64,000 nt of DNA, taken from the NCBI GenBank assembly GCA_024195265.1, contig JAJLRJ010000008.1, forward strand, positions 27,125,432-27,189,431. The letters run 5' to 3'. Of this stretch, positions 32,101-42,702 are shown piece after piece (position 1 is the stretch's first letter; each line of letters begins with the position of its first letter). The stretch comes from Dendrophyllia cribrosa (lineage: Eukaryota; Cnidaria; Anthozoa; Scleractinia; Dendrophylliidae). Both the position numbers and the translations under genes were made by a program. The notes beneath the pieces were generated by a model. It searched no databases and had not been told where the DNA came from. It was given only the letters and a program-made list of their open reading frames with translations.

Positions 32101-35100
32101 CAAGGATGAATAAGGTGTGTGTACAGCTGGAATCGGATATTCTCACAGTGTTTCTTGTGAAGAGTTGGTTTAAACATGAGCAAACCTTCTCTTCTTGAGT
32201 TTCATCGCCATCTTATTAAATCATTGGCCATTGGTTGTATTTTCAGGCTCGCATGGAAGCTCGTTCTGCCAAGAGGCGCCGTCAGGTGGATGTGCTGTAT
32301 GAGCTGTGGGATGTGAATGGCTCTGGTTACCTGGAGCTGGACGAGATACAAGTTGTGTTAAGCAAGTGGCGCTCTGATGGTATTGACAACTTCAAAGAAG
32401 GTAATAGTCATCATTACAGTTAAGAGTACCCAGCAGAGCAGTTTTCAGTTAAGTGTCCACAGCAATTTCGCTTTGATTTTGCATTGCTTCGCTTCGTGAT
32501 TGGCTAAAAAATCTTGCGCTTCTCTTTCAACCAATCAGAAGTAAAACCAAAACCAATCGTGACTTGCTCGCATGGTTTTTCCACGCGTGGTGCAGACTAC
32601 ATGTATTTACTTCAAGTTCTGATTGAGGATTAATTGGAAGGACTGCCTCTGTTATGAATGACCAGAATTACTTTGGGTTTATTTCCATTGTATTTCAGCT
32701 CTGGAGGTGTTCAGTCGAGTGGACAACACTCTTAACAAACGTACTTTCCGCGAGTGTCTTGATGCCATAGTGAAGTTGTTTGAGGATGAGGATGTGTTTG
32801 AATCACTCATTGAATTCCTTACTAAAAGCGTGGAGGTAAGGTTGACATCATTAACCATTTCAGGACTGCTCAAGTTCAATCCGAATTTCATTTTGCAAAT
32901 TTTTGAGAAACAAGGAGTACGATGAGAACGTACTGCACAGAAAAGTACTGCTCAGCAACGTTCATTTATAAAATGGAAAGGGATTCCATCCACAGACTCA
33001 AAAGTTAGTTCCAACAGCACTGCTTAATAGCTTCCATCTGAATGGTCATGCTACAGGATTTCATCCATATACTCCATTGTTTAGCTTTACAAACTTGATG
33101 TACATGTAGTAACTGCCATAATTTGCTAACTCGGCCTAACTTGGTCTCTTTTCATTATTTTACAGCGGTCTTTTGAAGAGCGCAGGCGTGGTGATGCACG
33201 AAAAAAGTGGATGACAATGATTGATGCCGCTGCCCAGTCCGGCGGCGCACAACTCGATCCAGTCTACCGCGCAGTGTATCACGTTCTCAACAAAGACGCA
33301 GAGGAGCATGGGAGAGGAAAGATCATAAGCTCATCAGTGAGCATGCTTGAAAACAACGATGACCCAAATCTCTTCCATCGTGGGGAAACAGTTTTGCGCT
33401 ATGTGTCTTGTACCATGGATGATATCCCGCATGTGCTGGGTAAAGTGTTGTACAGGGACATGAAAGCAATAAGCTGGACCGTGTTGGACACTGGCAAGCC
33501 TATTCACGTGCCTAAGGTGTCAACACACGCGGGAATAACGTTGTGGAATCCTAATCGCAGAGAAGAGGTAATACAATGTAGTTCAGTAACTGTTTAGCGA
33601 AAGAGCTAAAACAGAACACGTTCTAGACTGCAAAACAGTCGCTTTTTTCCCTCATAAGCTCGAGAGGGATGTGCGAAGCACCGACACTCGCCGCTTTCTT
33701 CCGTAGATTCGAGCAAAAATACATGTATGGACTGTTTTGCGGTCTAAACACGTACCTTGTTGCATGAAAGGAGATTGTTGATGTTGTTGCATGTTTGCAA
33801 TCTCGAATTACACAAGAATGCAAACTTATACATGCACAATTTAGAAAACTTGTTTCTTATCTTGCAGTGAGGAAAAGTTATGTTTTAACTAAAATAAAAA
33901 ATACTTTTTTTTGTAGGGCGGAGACGGATCGTTCATTGCTCTTCCCCTCAAAGATCACGAGCGACGAGTCATCGGAATCCTTGGTATCGACACACTAGCA
34001 GACCCCCACAAGCCAGTGTTCATCACCCATGAGATAAGCTTCTTCCAGGGCGTGGCCAAGGCCCTTAGCCAAGCTATTCAATTTATTGATATCCGCCGGA
34101 AGACCCTCAGAGTAGCTGAGTCAGCAGTGTCGTGGATTCTGCGGCGCAGTCCAAATGTACAGAATGTTAATGTGTATCTGGTAGAGCCTGGATTTAAGGT
34201 CAGTTGTAATACAGTCAGCTATTGTTAGAATAGCCTGCGAGCAAGGTCATTGTTACAACGAAAATTTTGTTTTATTAACTGAGCTGATAAGGTAAATTTG
34301 GCCACCGTAAAGAGATTACCCAAAAGCTGACGTTTACAGTACGAATAAACGTTGTTGTTGTTGTTGTAGCAATAGCCCTTCGTCAGAGCGCTTGGTTCAC
34401 TCCCCAACCTACGCAGCACCACAGCTTCTTTCGAAACTAATCCCTTCATTCTTAATAAAGTGTACTTTCGTTTGTCTCACAATGTAGTCACTTTAGTTGT
34501 TTATCTCAATCTTCATTTTTGTGGTCGCCAGTAAATCTGAGTTGTTTTGCCTATTCATTTGTCCTTGTTGTTTGTTTTTAGCCAACTGACGGTTTAGTCC
34601 TTCGCCGAATGATGACCTTAGCTCATAACGGAGTGAGTCAACACTACACAAGTCCACCAAGGCTGGATAGACGAGATAACCTGTTCAGGTAAGAATTACA
34701 CCTAAACAAGAAAGCATTGCCTAATGTTACAACGTCTTGACAGCAGTAAACAACGATAATCAAAGCAAAGACATCAAACGTTTCACTTCTAAGAATGGTC
34801 AAACTCGAAATTCAAGAAAACTATTCATTTAGTGAAATATTGAAAAAGAAACTGTACTGTAGCTTAGCTCAGCTTAGCTTAGCTTAAGGACGCCCATCGA
34901 TACGATGATGGCTAGCTTCAGTTTCTGGCGTGAATTCTCTGGTGCGATGAAATTCTCGACGCGCAGTCACGTCCGCAGACTGCATAGGAGAATAGCTGGT
35001 CAGGTGGAGCTGTTTTTCTTTCATGGAGATGTCTCCTTGAACATCTTTCTTCTGCGTGGCGAGTTCTACTTTCCTGAAAAACCTCCAAAGCCTTCTGTGA

Positions 35101-37824
35101 GACTCTTCATCAGATTGGCCTTTCCGCTGGGAGTTCTTTAACTTCAAGGCGGTCAGGGGCGGTTGGAGTCGCCAGGGTGCTATACTATAGGAGAGGACTG
35201 CTGAAAACCTTTCATTTGAATGGTCACATTGTAGAATTTCATCCACAAACTCAAAAGTTAAAACCACATTACACGACTCAAGATTTTACTTTGAGAGTTA
35301 AGAGCTCTAAGGCCTCAAAGGTAATTGTTTTTGAGCAGAAGCAAAACCTATCTCTGCAGTGATTGAATGAATTGTTCTTTCATATTTCAGGGACTACTTG
35401 TTCAAGTGTGTAGAGAGTTCAGAAACCATCACCGCAGACGCTTACGGAGAGCGTCACATGGCTTTTCCCCTCAGGGATGGGGAGGGGAAAGCTGTTGCTG
35501 TGGTAGACATCAGTATCGGTGAACTAAAGGCACTTCCGCCGCACGAGAACAGGGAAATACAGCGCATGCTCAGACTTCTGGCCATCGCGCATAGAGAGGT
35601 GGCGCGAGAGATCGCCACGGGCGCAGCTGAGAAGAATATTGTGTTGGGTGAGTTGAAACGCTTAGGTCTGCTGACTTAACAGAAAAAAATGGGCTTATAT
35701 TGTAAGTGCCTCGTGGGTAATTTCCAAAGTAATATTGGAATATTGGAAGTGTTGTGAATAATTTCAGAATAACTTTTGATTAGTGGCTAGCCTGACGTAC
35801 ACGTTTCGTCTCTGCCAAGGGACACCTCTCTTGCTTTGCAAACTCGTTGAGCATCGCGCTCAAAGTCCCGTTCGCAACCAGAATGATGACAGCAATCTCG
35901 CCTTATATCGCATAAGGATTCCCGACCGCACTAAATCGTGAAGTAAATCATAATGACAATGAAAGAGTTTGCAAAGCAAGAGAGGTCTCTGTTCAAAGTT
36001 ATTATGAAGCTATTCTATATTGTTAAGAAAACTACTTTGGATTCATCTTAAAGCGTGTTAATTTGGACTTTTCAGCAGGAATTTGAGTACACGGAATGGA
36101 TAGTAATAGTGAGGGAATAATATTCTCTTAATTCCGATAGCAGAACGAGCGGAAGGAACGGAGTAGGGTTCACTCGAAACCGCTCTTTTGGAAACATTGT
36201 AGGTTGTACATAGAATTAAGGAAGAATTTTGCTCTTGTGGGAATTTCACAATATGCAAAATTAGCAGAAGTTTACTCGAAACAGGTAGAGTTGCCTTGTT
36301 TGGGTCGTGAATTTTGCCTTTTGTAACAAATCAATATTTATTTGGCTTTCTAGAGGTGGAAAAGGAGTATGAAGACGCTCGTATTGACGTGCTGTTTGAC
36401 CGACTCATGCTGCTGGATTTGAGAGAGAACGTGGGCAGACTGGACGCCAGGTAAATGCTACACTTTGTGATTGGCTAAAATATCTCGCGCCACTTTCTCA
36501 ACCGGTCAAAAGTTAAACCTAAACCATGCAATCATGACTTGTTCGCATGCGTGTTCCCGCTTTGGTGGCGGCTACAACTGTACATGTACAGTATTTGCTT
36601 CGAGTTCTGATTGGTTTATTGGATTGTCTGCCTCTGTTTTGAATGGCGAGAGTTATAGTCCGTAAGGGCCGACTAAGACGCTACCTGACCAACTGTTCCA
36701 GAAACCTAGTAAAACTTTAGGGCCTTAGGTTTCACTATAAGAATGAAAGAGATGATCTATATTTTCCAATAATCGAATTCCACAGAGCCTTTGCTGAGAT
36801 TAAGAGCTACAAAGATCCACCCAAGGTGATTCACGACATTCTGAAAGCCGTGCTAGGGATATTCTACGTGGACAGACAGCAGCAGGAGCGATTTAACGAA
36901 TGGAGGGAGTGCAAACAGCTGGTTAATGCTGACCTGGTTCGACACATCACATCCTACGATCCTACGGCCAGAAGCAACGCGCGGGGTGTGGACGCGAAAT
37001 CATTAGCAGCAAAACTTCAGTGTAAGTTGTGTTTAAGACCTGTCACTTCTAAGAACGCCCGAGTTCAGAACTGGGAAAATATCTTGAATTTCACTTTGTG
37101 AATTATTAAAACACAAGCAGCAACACAGGAAAGTACTGCTTGATAGCTTTCATTTAAATAGTCACACTAAGTTTTAATTCACAGTCTCCAAAAGAAAACA
37201 GACTCAATAAGTTACAACAACGTTGTACAGCGCCATAATAAACAACAGCTTCCATTTGAATGGTCACATTGTACACAGGCTCAGACGTTAGGATCGCATT
37301 ACACGACTCAAAGACCGGCTTGTTCGTGGTCTCCGCCATTTTGGTATGTGCAGTGAACTTTGTCCAAGCCGGAAACCATCGGGACCAGCACTAGCTGTCT
37401 GCCTTAGAGAGGTGTCCGCCTTATGGAGAGTTAAGTTACAGACGAACAAGTAAATTCGGCCAGAACCAGCCAATATTTGATGTCCGTCTTAGAGAAATAT
37501 CCGCCTTACAGAGTTTACTTATTACTTATGCGTCAATCCAAGTCGACTCCATCTCTATATACTGACTGTTTTTCTTCGCATTTATTTATAATTACAGCTG
37601 TACCTCAAGGAGCAGTGGCTAAGCACGGCTCATTACCTGCTCAGTACCTTTTTAACTGGGCGTTTGTTTGCTTGTCGTTGATCGAACATGCAGAGAAGAT
37701 GACCGAAACACGACCGGGAAAAGTTGTGAGCCCGCAAGCAAAGAGCGAAGTGGTCATCGACATGGGGAAAGGACGACACCTCTCACCTCAGGACACTATG
37801 ACGCGGTCTGATATGACCGATTAA
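23130..37824 (+). CDS. EFCAB5: EFCAB5-like EF-hand and GAF-domain protein (19 exons)
   Basis: Hand-built exons: 23130-23975, 24999-25065, 25476-25549, 27018-27130, 27732-27774, 28361-28460, 30059-30370, 30943-31068, 31554-31713, 32033-32114, 32247-32400, 32699-32835, 33166-33567, 33917-34198, 34582-34688, 35391-35647, 36354-36450, 36786-37021, 37598-37824. All junctions are GT-AG and agree in phase, giving 1273 residues. From the N-terminus: a DPY30-like motif (about 183-197, [15 protein letters not shown]) and a charged helix; an acidic low-complexity linker (415-560); one canonical EF-hand loop (663-674, [12 protein letters not shown]); a GAF-like domain (about 760-960) and a second GAF-like region (about 965-1087); and a C-terminus resembling the dynein stalk (about 1120-1225). 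The start has a good context (aaaaATGG). EFCAB5 is poorly characterised; a sperm or cilium role is inference. Exons of length divisible by three could be missing from the longer introns. Confidence 0.75.
24170..24222 (+). repeat. (TG)n followed by G-rich tract
   Basis: A short TG microsatellite runs into a G tract with a run of about 15 G, in intron 1 of the EFCAB5-like gene. The rest of intron 1 (23976-24998) shows nothing else recognisable. Confidence 0.75.
25263..25371. repeat. Inverted repeat with ~43-bp arms
   Basis: The arms are 25263-25305 and 25329-25371, around ggttaatttttattttcctt and its complement, with few mismatches and a 23-base loop. It lies in intron 2 just upstream of exon 3 and is probably a small MITE. 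Confidence 0.75.
25559..25690. mobile_element. 5' part of G-rich inverted-repeat element
   Basis: Starts tgtgtgattccagaaaatat, 10 bases after the exon 3 donor, and continues into a G-rich body (ggaggggtggggggggtcaa). Its terminus is the inverse of the end at 26598. It may be one element interrupted by the sequence at 25690-26430, or a separate truncated copy. Confidence 0.6.
26430..26598. mobile_element. 3' part of G-rich inverted-repeat element
   Basis: G-rich body (ccagaggggtgggggggtcaa) followed by ccctccgtggtaggggtctg and the terminus gatattttctggaactacaca. The terminus is an inverted match, over about 40 bases, to 25559-25602. Confidence 0.65.
27390..27664 (+). mobile_element. 3' end of a CR1/L2-type LINE
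   Basis: An open frame from 27390 to a TAA at 27507-27509 reads [20 protein letters not shown]..., the usual C-terminal end of reverse transcriptase ORFs in CR1/L2-like LINEs. It is followed by an AT-rich 3' UTR, the agcgctatataagttt box and a TTA microsatellite tail. It is strongly 5'-truncated and sits in intron 4 of the EFCAB5-like gene. Confidence 0.8.
29181..29308. mobile_element. 128-bp hairpin MITE
   Basis: The 27-base ends (ggggtcaattcaataaaac... and its complement) match perfectly, and the inner sequence is also largely self-complementary (agccattgtttc / gaaaacaatggct). It lies in intron 6 of the EFCAB5-like gene. Confidence 0.85.
29558..30026. mobile_element. PIF/Harbinger-like MITE with TTA target duplication
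   Basis: The ends GGCTGCGTTTTTTTGGG (29561) and CCCAAAAAAATGCAGCC (to 30023) are inverted repeats. Each is flanked by TTA (29558-29560, 30024-30026), the 3-bp TWA duplication used by PIF/Harbinger. No coding capacity. It ends 32 bases before exon 7 of the EFCAB5-like gene, close to its branch point region. Confidence 0.75.
32435..32665. mobile_element. MITE, GAGCAGTTTTCA family, copy 1
   Basis: Begins agagcagttttcagttaag and contains the family's internal blocks (gattggctaaaaaatct, aaccaaaaccaatcgtgact, ctgattgaggattaattgga). The far terminus has decayed. It lies in intron 11 of the EFCAB5-like gene. Related copies are at 36464, 60561 and 61969. Confidence 0.7.
33624..33746. mobile_element. 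MITE with 9-bp target duplication (Mutator-like), copy 2
   Basis: Termini TAGACTGCAAAACAGTC and GACTGTTTTGCGGTCTA, the same family as 18559-18808. Flanks are AACACGTTC (33615-33623) and AACACGTAC (33747-33755), a 9-bp duplication with one difference. It lies in intron 13 of the EFCAB5-like gene. Confidence 0.8.
36464..36655. mobile_element. MITE, GAGCAGTTTTCA family, copy 2 (partial)
   Basis: Carries the family's inner blocks (tttgtgattggctaaaatat, tctgattggtttattggatt) but neither terminus. It starts 13 bases after exon 17 of the EFCAB5-like gene, inside intron 17. Confidence 0.65.
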
Positions 37825-37984
37825 CCCTGGTTCGATGAAGAAATATTCTGTGCTACTCACAGCCTTTCCCCATCTGAGCACTGGCTAATAATTGATAAAC
37901 CAGAGAAGAAGGCGTTGTCTGGAAATCTATCGATCGAGCAGTCGTTCCACGAGCTTCCTGCTCTTGCATATAGAAAGTTATTTA

Positions 37985-38326
37985 CTTAAATCAAGAGAAC
38001 ATAAAGCTAAGAGAGCGAATCCCCCATATATACCCTATTCCAATGAAAATGTGTCTCAAGTTATTTTTAGAACGTACCAGTCCTCCGCGGATAGTATTAT
38101 CACGCGCGTTGCGTGGATGTTTTCGTGCATTCATTCCCACTTCGACCGACATCTTTCTTTTCAGTCACTCATGCGAAACATCCACGAAAATATCCACGCA
38201 ACGCGCGTGATCATACTTTCCGCGGAGGACTGGTACGTTCTAAAAATAACTTGAGACACATTTTCATTGGAATAGGGTATGTATGGGGGATTCGCTCTCT
38301 TAGCTTTATGTTCTCTTGCTTAAATT
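37985..38326. mobile_element. Palindrome with ~143-bp arms
   Basis: The arms 37985-38127 and 38183-38326 are near-perfect reverse complements around agcgaatcccccatatatac and actggtacgttctaaaaata, with a 55-base loop. It lies 160 bases after the EFCAB5-like stop codon, so it may be in the 3' UTR. No transposase is encoded. Confidence 0.85.
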
Positions 38327-38761
38327 GATGTATACAGCTATTGTACCATTGGCTACAGTGAGAAGAACAGGGATGTTCGTGTATCTAAGGGAAATGAATT
38401 GAGATTGAGCGTTTAATGCCATGAGTCCTCACTGTGCGATCGCGCAGAACCCAAGTTTAAAATGAAATGAAATCGCCGTAAATTTCATTTCAGTCATTTT
38501 GCAGGTAAATTGATGGATAACGTTTTTGAAATCTATACAGTTTTTTTTCTAAAAGAAACATTAAATTTGTATCCAGTTTCTAGAAAGGCGTGGTTTGTAA
38601 TGAGATTCACGACAAGTCTAAACGTAGACTTGTCTTAAACAATCATACGTATAGTTCACCGGCGTTATAATGCACAGCTTCAGTTAAGGCCGTGATTTGG
38701 TGTCCAAAATAACAGAGATAAAGGGCTTAGTTTCTAAAGAAAATTCGTTGTTTCGTCGGTT

Positions 38762-38785
38762 GGGGGGGGGGGGGTGGGGGGGGGG
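38762..38785 (+). repeat. Poly-G tract, interrupted once
   Basis: Runs of 13 and 10 G separated by one T, plus strand. Confidence 0.85.
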
Positions 38786-39231
38786 TAAAGCATGAAAACC
38801 GAGAAGCCCCTGGGAACGAGTTTGGTCAATTGAGTTGAATAGGGAGCTAACGCAACGACGACGGCAATGCCAAGGAAAACGTCACTTGAAAAAAAGGATT
38901 CGCGCTATTTTAAACTAGTTTGCAGTTGTTCCAATTTGTTCAGTTTGTCTAATGTGACTGGATTGTTCAGTACCTGAGTTTGAAGGGATGGCTTTCCAGT
39001 TCAAATAGAGAAAAGAAAATTAACCATCCTGTGTTCACGTTCTCCACAAAACCTATAATTTGATCATTTGACGTTGTTTTTTTGCAGGGAACGGCAAAGA
39101 AATGTACTAAAATGTAAAACGCACGTGCAGAGGCATTGTTTTCGCTCATTAAACCTATTGTTTTGTGCCGTTCTCGCTGCCGTCGCCGTCGTGGTTGCTT
39201 AAGCTCCCTATTAACTGAATTGGTTTCCGTT

Positions 39232-39306
39232 AAAAAATTCAAAAGCTGACGTTTGATTTGGTCTGACAAAGGCCTAACGCACGAAACGTCAGCTTTTGAA
39301 TTTTTT
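39232..39306. repeat. Perfect hairpin, 23-bp arms
   Basis: Arms built on attcaaaagctgacgttt and its exact complement, with a 29-base loop. The shorter motif aaaagctgacgttt also occurs at about 34322, so it belongs to a dispersed family. Confidence 0.85.
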
Positions 39307-39616
39307 TGTGGCCAATTGACGTGATAGACACCTCTCGCCTTACAGAGACCTCGCCATTGAACACGCTTCGCCGTTAGCGTAAGAAAAATACTAGTCCTGG
39401 TCCCCCAGGTGTCCCTTATAACAGTTCACACACTGTATATAAAATTATCTTCGTGTAATGTGTATATTTTTGTACAAATTGAATATTTTTTTATTCCCTG
39501 GAAAACTTGGTGTCTTAGTTGACGTTTTTGTATAGGATTCTGCTTTACACGTCGAAGATTTGTTTTTCGTTTGAGTTTCACTTAGTTGTAAATACATTTT
39601 GTATTCGAGGTACCAA

Positions 39617-39622
39617 AATAAA
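39617..39622 (+). terminator. Candidate poly(A) signal for the EFCAB5-like gene
   Basis: AATAAA followed by a T-rich and then GT-rich stretch. It would make a 3' UTR of about 1.8 kb including the palindrome at 37985. It is the clearest signal I noticed, but use of it is unproven. Confidence 0.3.
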
Positions 39623-40263
39623 ATTATTTTTTTAACTGTTTCGCTGTGACTGTTGCTTTAAACGGTGACTAGTCGAGAATTTTGTGGAGGAGGGGTGGGC
39701 GAAGAAAAGGGGGCCCAGCACTTTCAATACTTTTCACTCCAGATTCTCGGCCAGTCGTTGGTACCTTGTGAAATTTTGCACTTTCTAACGCCAGGTATAT
39801 ACGATGAGAAACTCATCCCGGGATGGCATCATCATCATTAGTCTACATCAGCGCCACGGAACACATAAGGCCTCCATCCTGGGATGGCATCACTCATTTA
39901 AACACCCCAAAGGGACCATTTACTTGAGATATATCATACCAATATGTGTTTGTCCCTGCGCCTGATCATTGTTTTCTAACCGTATATTTCAAGTAGTAAT
40001 TTTAGTATCACAAAGTAAAATCGTGAGAAAAAGCGTCTGATACGTTTCCCAACCTCGCTGCCATAAAAATTCCAACATTTTACGGTAATTCTTCCCAGCC
40101 ACATGCCAATCTAAGCTCTGCTTTACAGCTGGTCTTAAATCCCTGTTTCTTTTCCCTGCATGGGCAGCATGATTTTTAATACAAATGTAACCAGAACTCA
40201 TTATCGCGCATGCCAATTGGGTGAAATGAGTTCAACGTTACACTGGGATGATTTCATCCCTGT

Positions 40264-40301
40264 CTTCAGCACTGGGACGAAATTTCGTCCTAGTGCTGAA
40301 G
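40264..40301. repeat. 38-bp near-perfect palindrome
   Basis: cttcagcactgggacgaaa followed at once by its reverse complement with one mismatch, no loop. Confidence 0.9.
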
Positions 40302-40339
40302 GGACACAAAAAAGGAATTAAAAAAAAAAACAATTGGAC

Positions 40340-40492
40340 CTTTGGACCGAGGATTTCGTTATATCGAGGTTCGTTACATCGAGGTTCTGTTCCATACATT
40401 TTACTTGTAACTTTGCCGGGCTGAACAATATCGTTCGTTATACCGAGGACCTCGTTATATAGAGATTCGTTAAATTGAGGTTCCACTGTACG
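40340..40492. mobile_element. Fragment of a Tc1/pogo-type non-autonomous element
   Basis: Ends in ttgaggttccactgta, the terminal sequence of pogo/Tigger-like elements, and has repeated ttcgttatatcgagg steps. The opposite terminus is missing. It is related in type to the complete element at 60999-61596. Confidence 0.55.
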
Positions 40493-41177
40493 TGATAAAT
40501 ACTATATCTAGTCTGATTTTACTGCTACCCTAAAACAGTTAGATAAAAAAATAGTAGGATCATTTCCAGATCATTCTAAAATAGTTCTTTACCATTGTGA
40601 ACCTATGAAATCGATTTAATGAGGAATTGTAAAAGAGCACATTCTCATTTCTTAGTGTGATCAATGTGATAAGTAAACTAAATGATGACACGACATAACG
40701 ACAGGTCATAGCTTTTAATTTGTAATTAAATTTATTAAAAATACGTGTCTCACAAAACCTCGTAAAGGCTTAGGAAAAGATGTACCGTAAAATTTTAGCG
40801 ACGTGGAAGAAACAGATAAAATTTCTGGCTTAACTGGAGAGATTAGGTTGTATGGCCACAATGTCCCCAAATAGAAACTTAATTTATAAGGATCATGATG
40901 ACACACAAGTATTATTACTTGGGCACTATAAATACCCGGGTAAAAAAATAAGACTTTAGAGCGCGATTGGGTTAACAATAGATAGGAATCGTTTCAGTAT
41001 TAAAATCAATACTTGCAATCCGTAGATGAATTACTATCGATAAAAATATTTACAATGACTTGAGATAAAAATGCTTCTGAATATAAAATATTGATAAAAC
41101 TGTTGTAATCATAAATAGTAGGCGAAAATATACTAATTATTATTTATTTAAAATCTTCCAAGATTAAAAAACGCAGG

Positions 41178-41460
41178 CTAAAATGTGGCATCTGCAGTAA
41201 AGTAGGGAATAAAAGAGTATTTAAATCTCTTGGTCTTGATTTGCGGCAGTTGATATTTTCTATTAGACCTAAGGTCATACTTTTGCCAATGCGAGGCTCT
41301 AGCTGGTAGCAGATTACGTAGTATATGATGACTATCCTGTTCTATGGAAGTTAGAAGTTTTCTTCCTAGATCCGTCCTTCTTGCACTAAGGGTTTTCAAC
41401 CCTGGCCTTTCAAGGGCTTCCTTGTAATGAATATAAGCTTATTATGAAAACTATGTTTGC
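41178..41460 (-). mobile_element. 3' end of a LINE reverse transcriptase ORF
   Basis: Read on the minus strand from about 41460, one frame gives NKLYIHYKEALERPGLKTLS..., then ILRNLLPARA and SFIPYFTADATF before a stop at 41180-41178. The pattern (EALE..GL..L..RR..L, LLP, a basic segment, then SFIPY) is the usual C-terminus of a CR1/RTE-like LINE RT protein. It is 5'-truncated. Confidence 0.7.
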
Positions 41461-41469
41461 CTGTCTTAA

Positions 41470-42702
41470 AGAACTTTCGCGTGACAGTTTCAAACTTAAA
41501 ATAAATGTCGGACATGTTACCGCTTTTTATTATAATTGTATCGCAAAGGAAATGACGTTTGATTACTAGTGATTATGTCAGTGTTTTGAATAAGCTTTTG
41601 TCTTTGATTTGTTAGGAAAAACCGTCAGTTTAGGATTGTCACTTTTCAGTATTAGAACTTAGCTCCTCAGTTTTGAACCCTAAGGATAATTCTGGAATTC
41701 CATCACGAAGTAAGTTATCGTTATTGATTTGCGTGAAGTATTGTAGTTTTAATTGATTTTGATATTAAACGTGACTCCCAGTATTGTTCACCGCGTGGTC
41801 AACTCAGTTATATATCTGTTCATGTTTTTAAAGCCAAGATTTTGCACTGTGTTATTTTTCTTTCGCCGTTTAGTTCGAATAATGCGTTTATTTGTAATGA
41901 TGTATCATATTGTATTAATTTCAGATCGAATACTACTGTTAAAATTGTTATACGATTCACGGGACTCCAAAGTACTCATGTTTGGTTTTCATATCTGACG
42001 GACCAAACTATAAGCGCCATCATATGAGCTATAAAGTCGAACACCGGATTTTAAAACCCTCGTATCGAAAACTCGAAATACAAAAATAGAAGTTGAAAAA
42101 CAATTGTAATCGAAGAAAATAGTAGGAAATGGCAAACACATTCCTGCAGCACTAGCATTGCAGGGTAAAAAAATTTCAACCTCAACAAGTCATAGAACTT
42201 TTGGCGCGCTCACTCATTAAAACAACTGATAAGACGAACTTTATAACAATCTAAACCCTTCAAGCCCGATTTTAATACTCGTAGAGTTCTTGTTCAGGTA
42301 AAAAAACTTCATACCAAAATTTCGGTCGTTTTTTTAGGAACCTTTTGGACATCCTGTGGTAGTTTTCTTTTTCTCATTATCACACTAGTAAACAAGTAAG
42401 TTATTGATCATAATTTTGTACAATAACTTTGCGTGATATACTAACGTGAAACTAAACACCTTATACTTTTACATGTAGTAAAAAAAAAACCGACTAAATT
42501 ATCGCCATTTATACAAAAACTTTCCTTTCGTAAGCCAGGTAAACGTGGAAGATGCATACTTATGTTATTTGATATTTCAGTTATCAGTTCAGCTCACAAT
42601 CTTAGTTTAGAAAACTTGTTACACAAGTTTGACTGACGTAAAAAAGTTTGTATGCCTTGCTGATTTGTTGAGACGTTTAAATTATCAAACATTTAGTCTT
42701 AA
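41470..42702. other. AT-rich spacer left of the satellite array
   Basis: No gene, RNA or clear repeat is supported. The short open frames here are hydrophobic artefacts of T-rich sequence. Confidence 0.5.
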
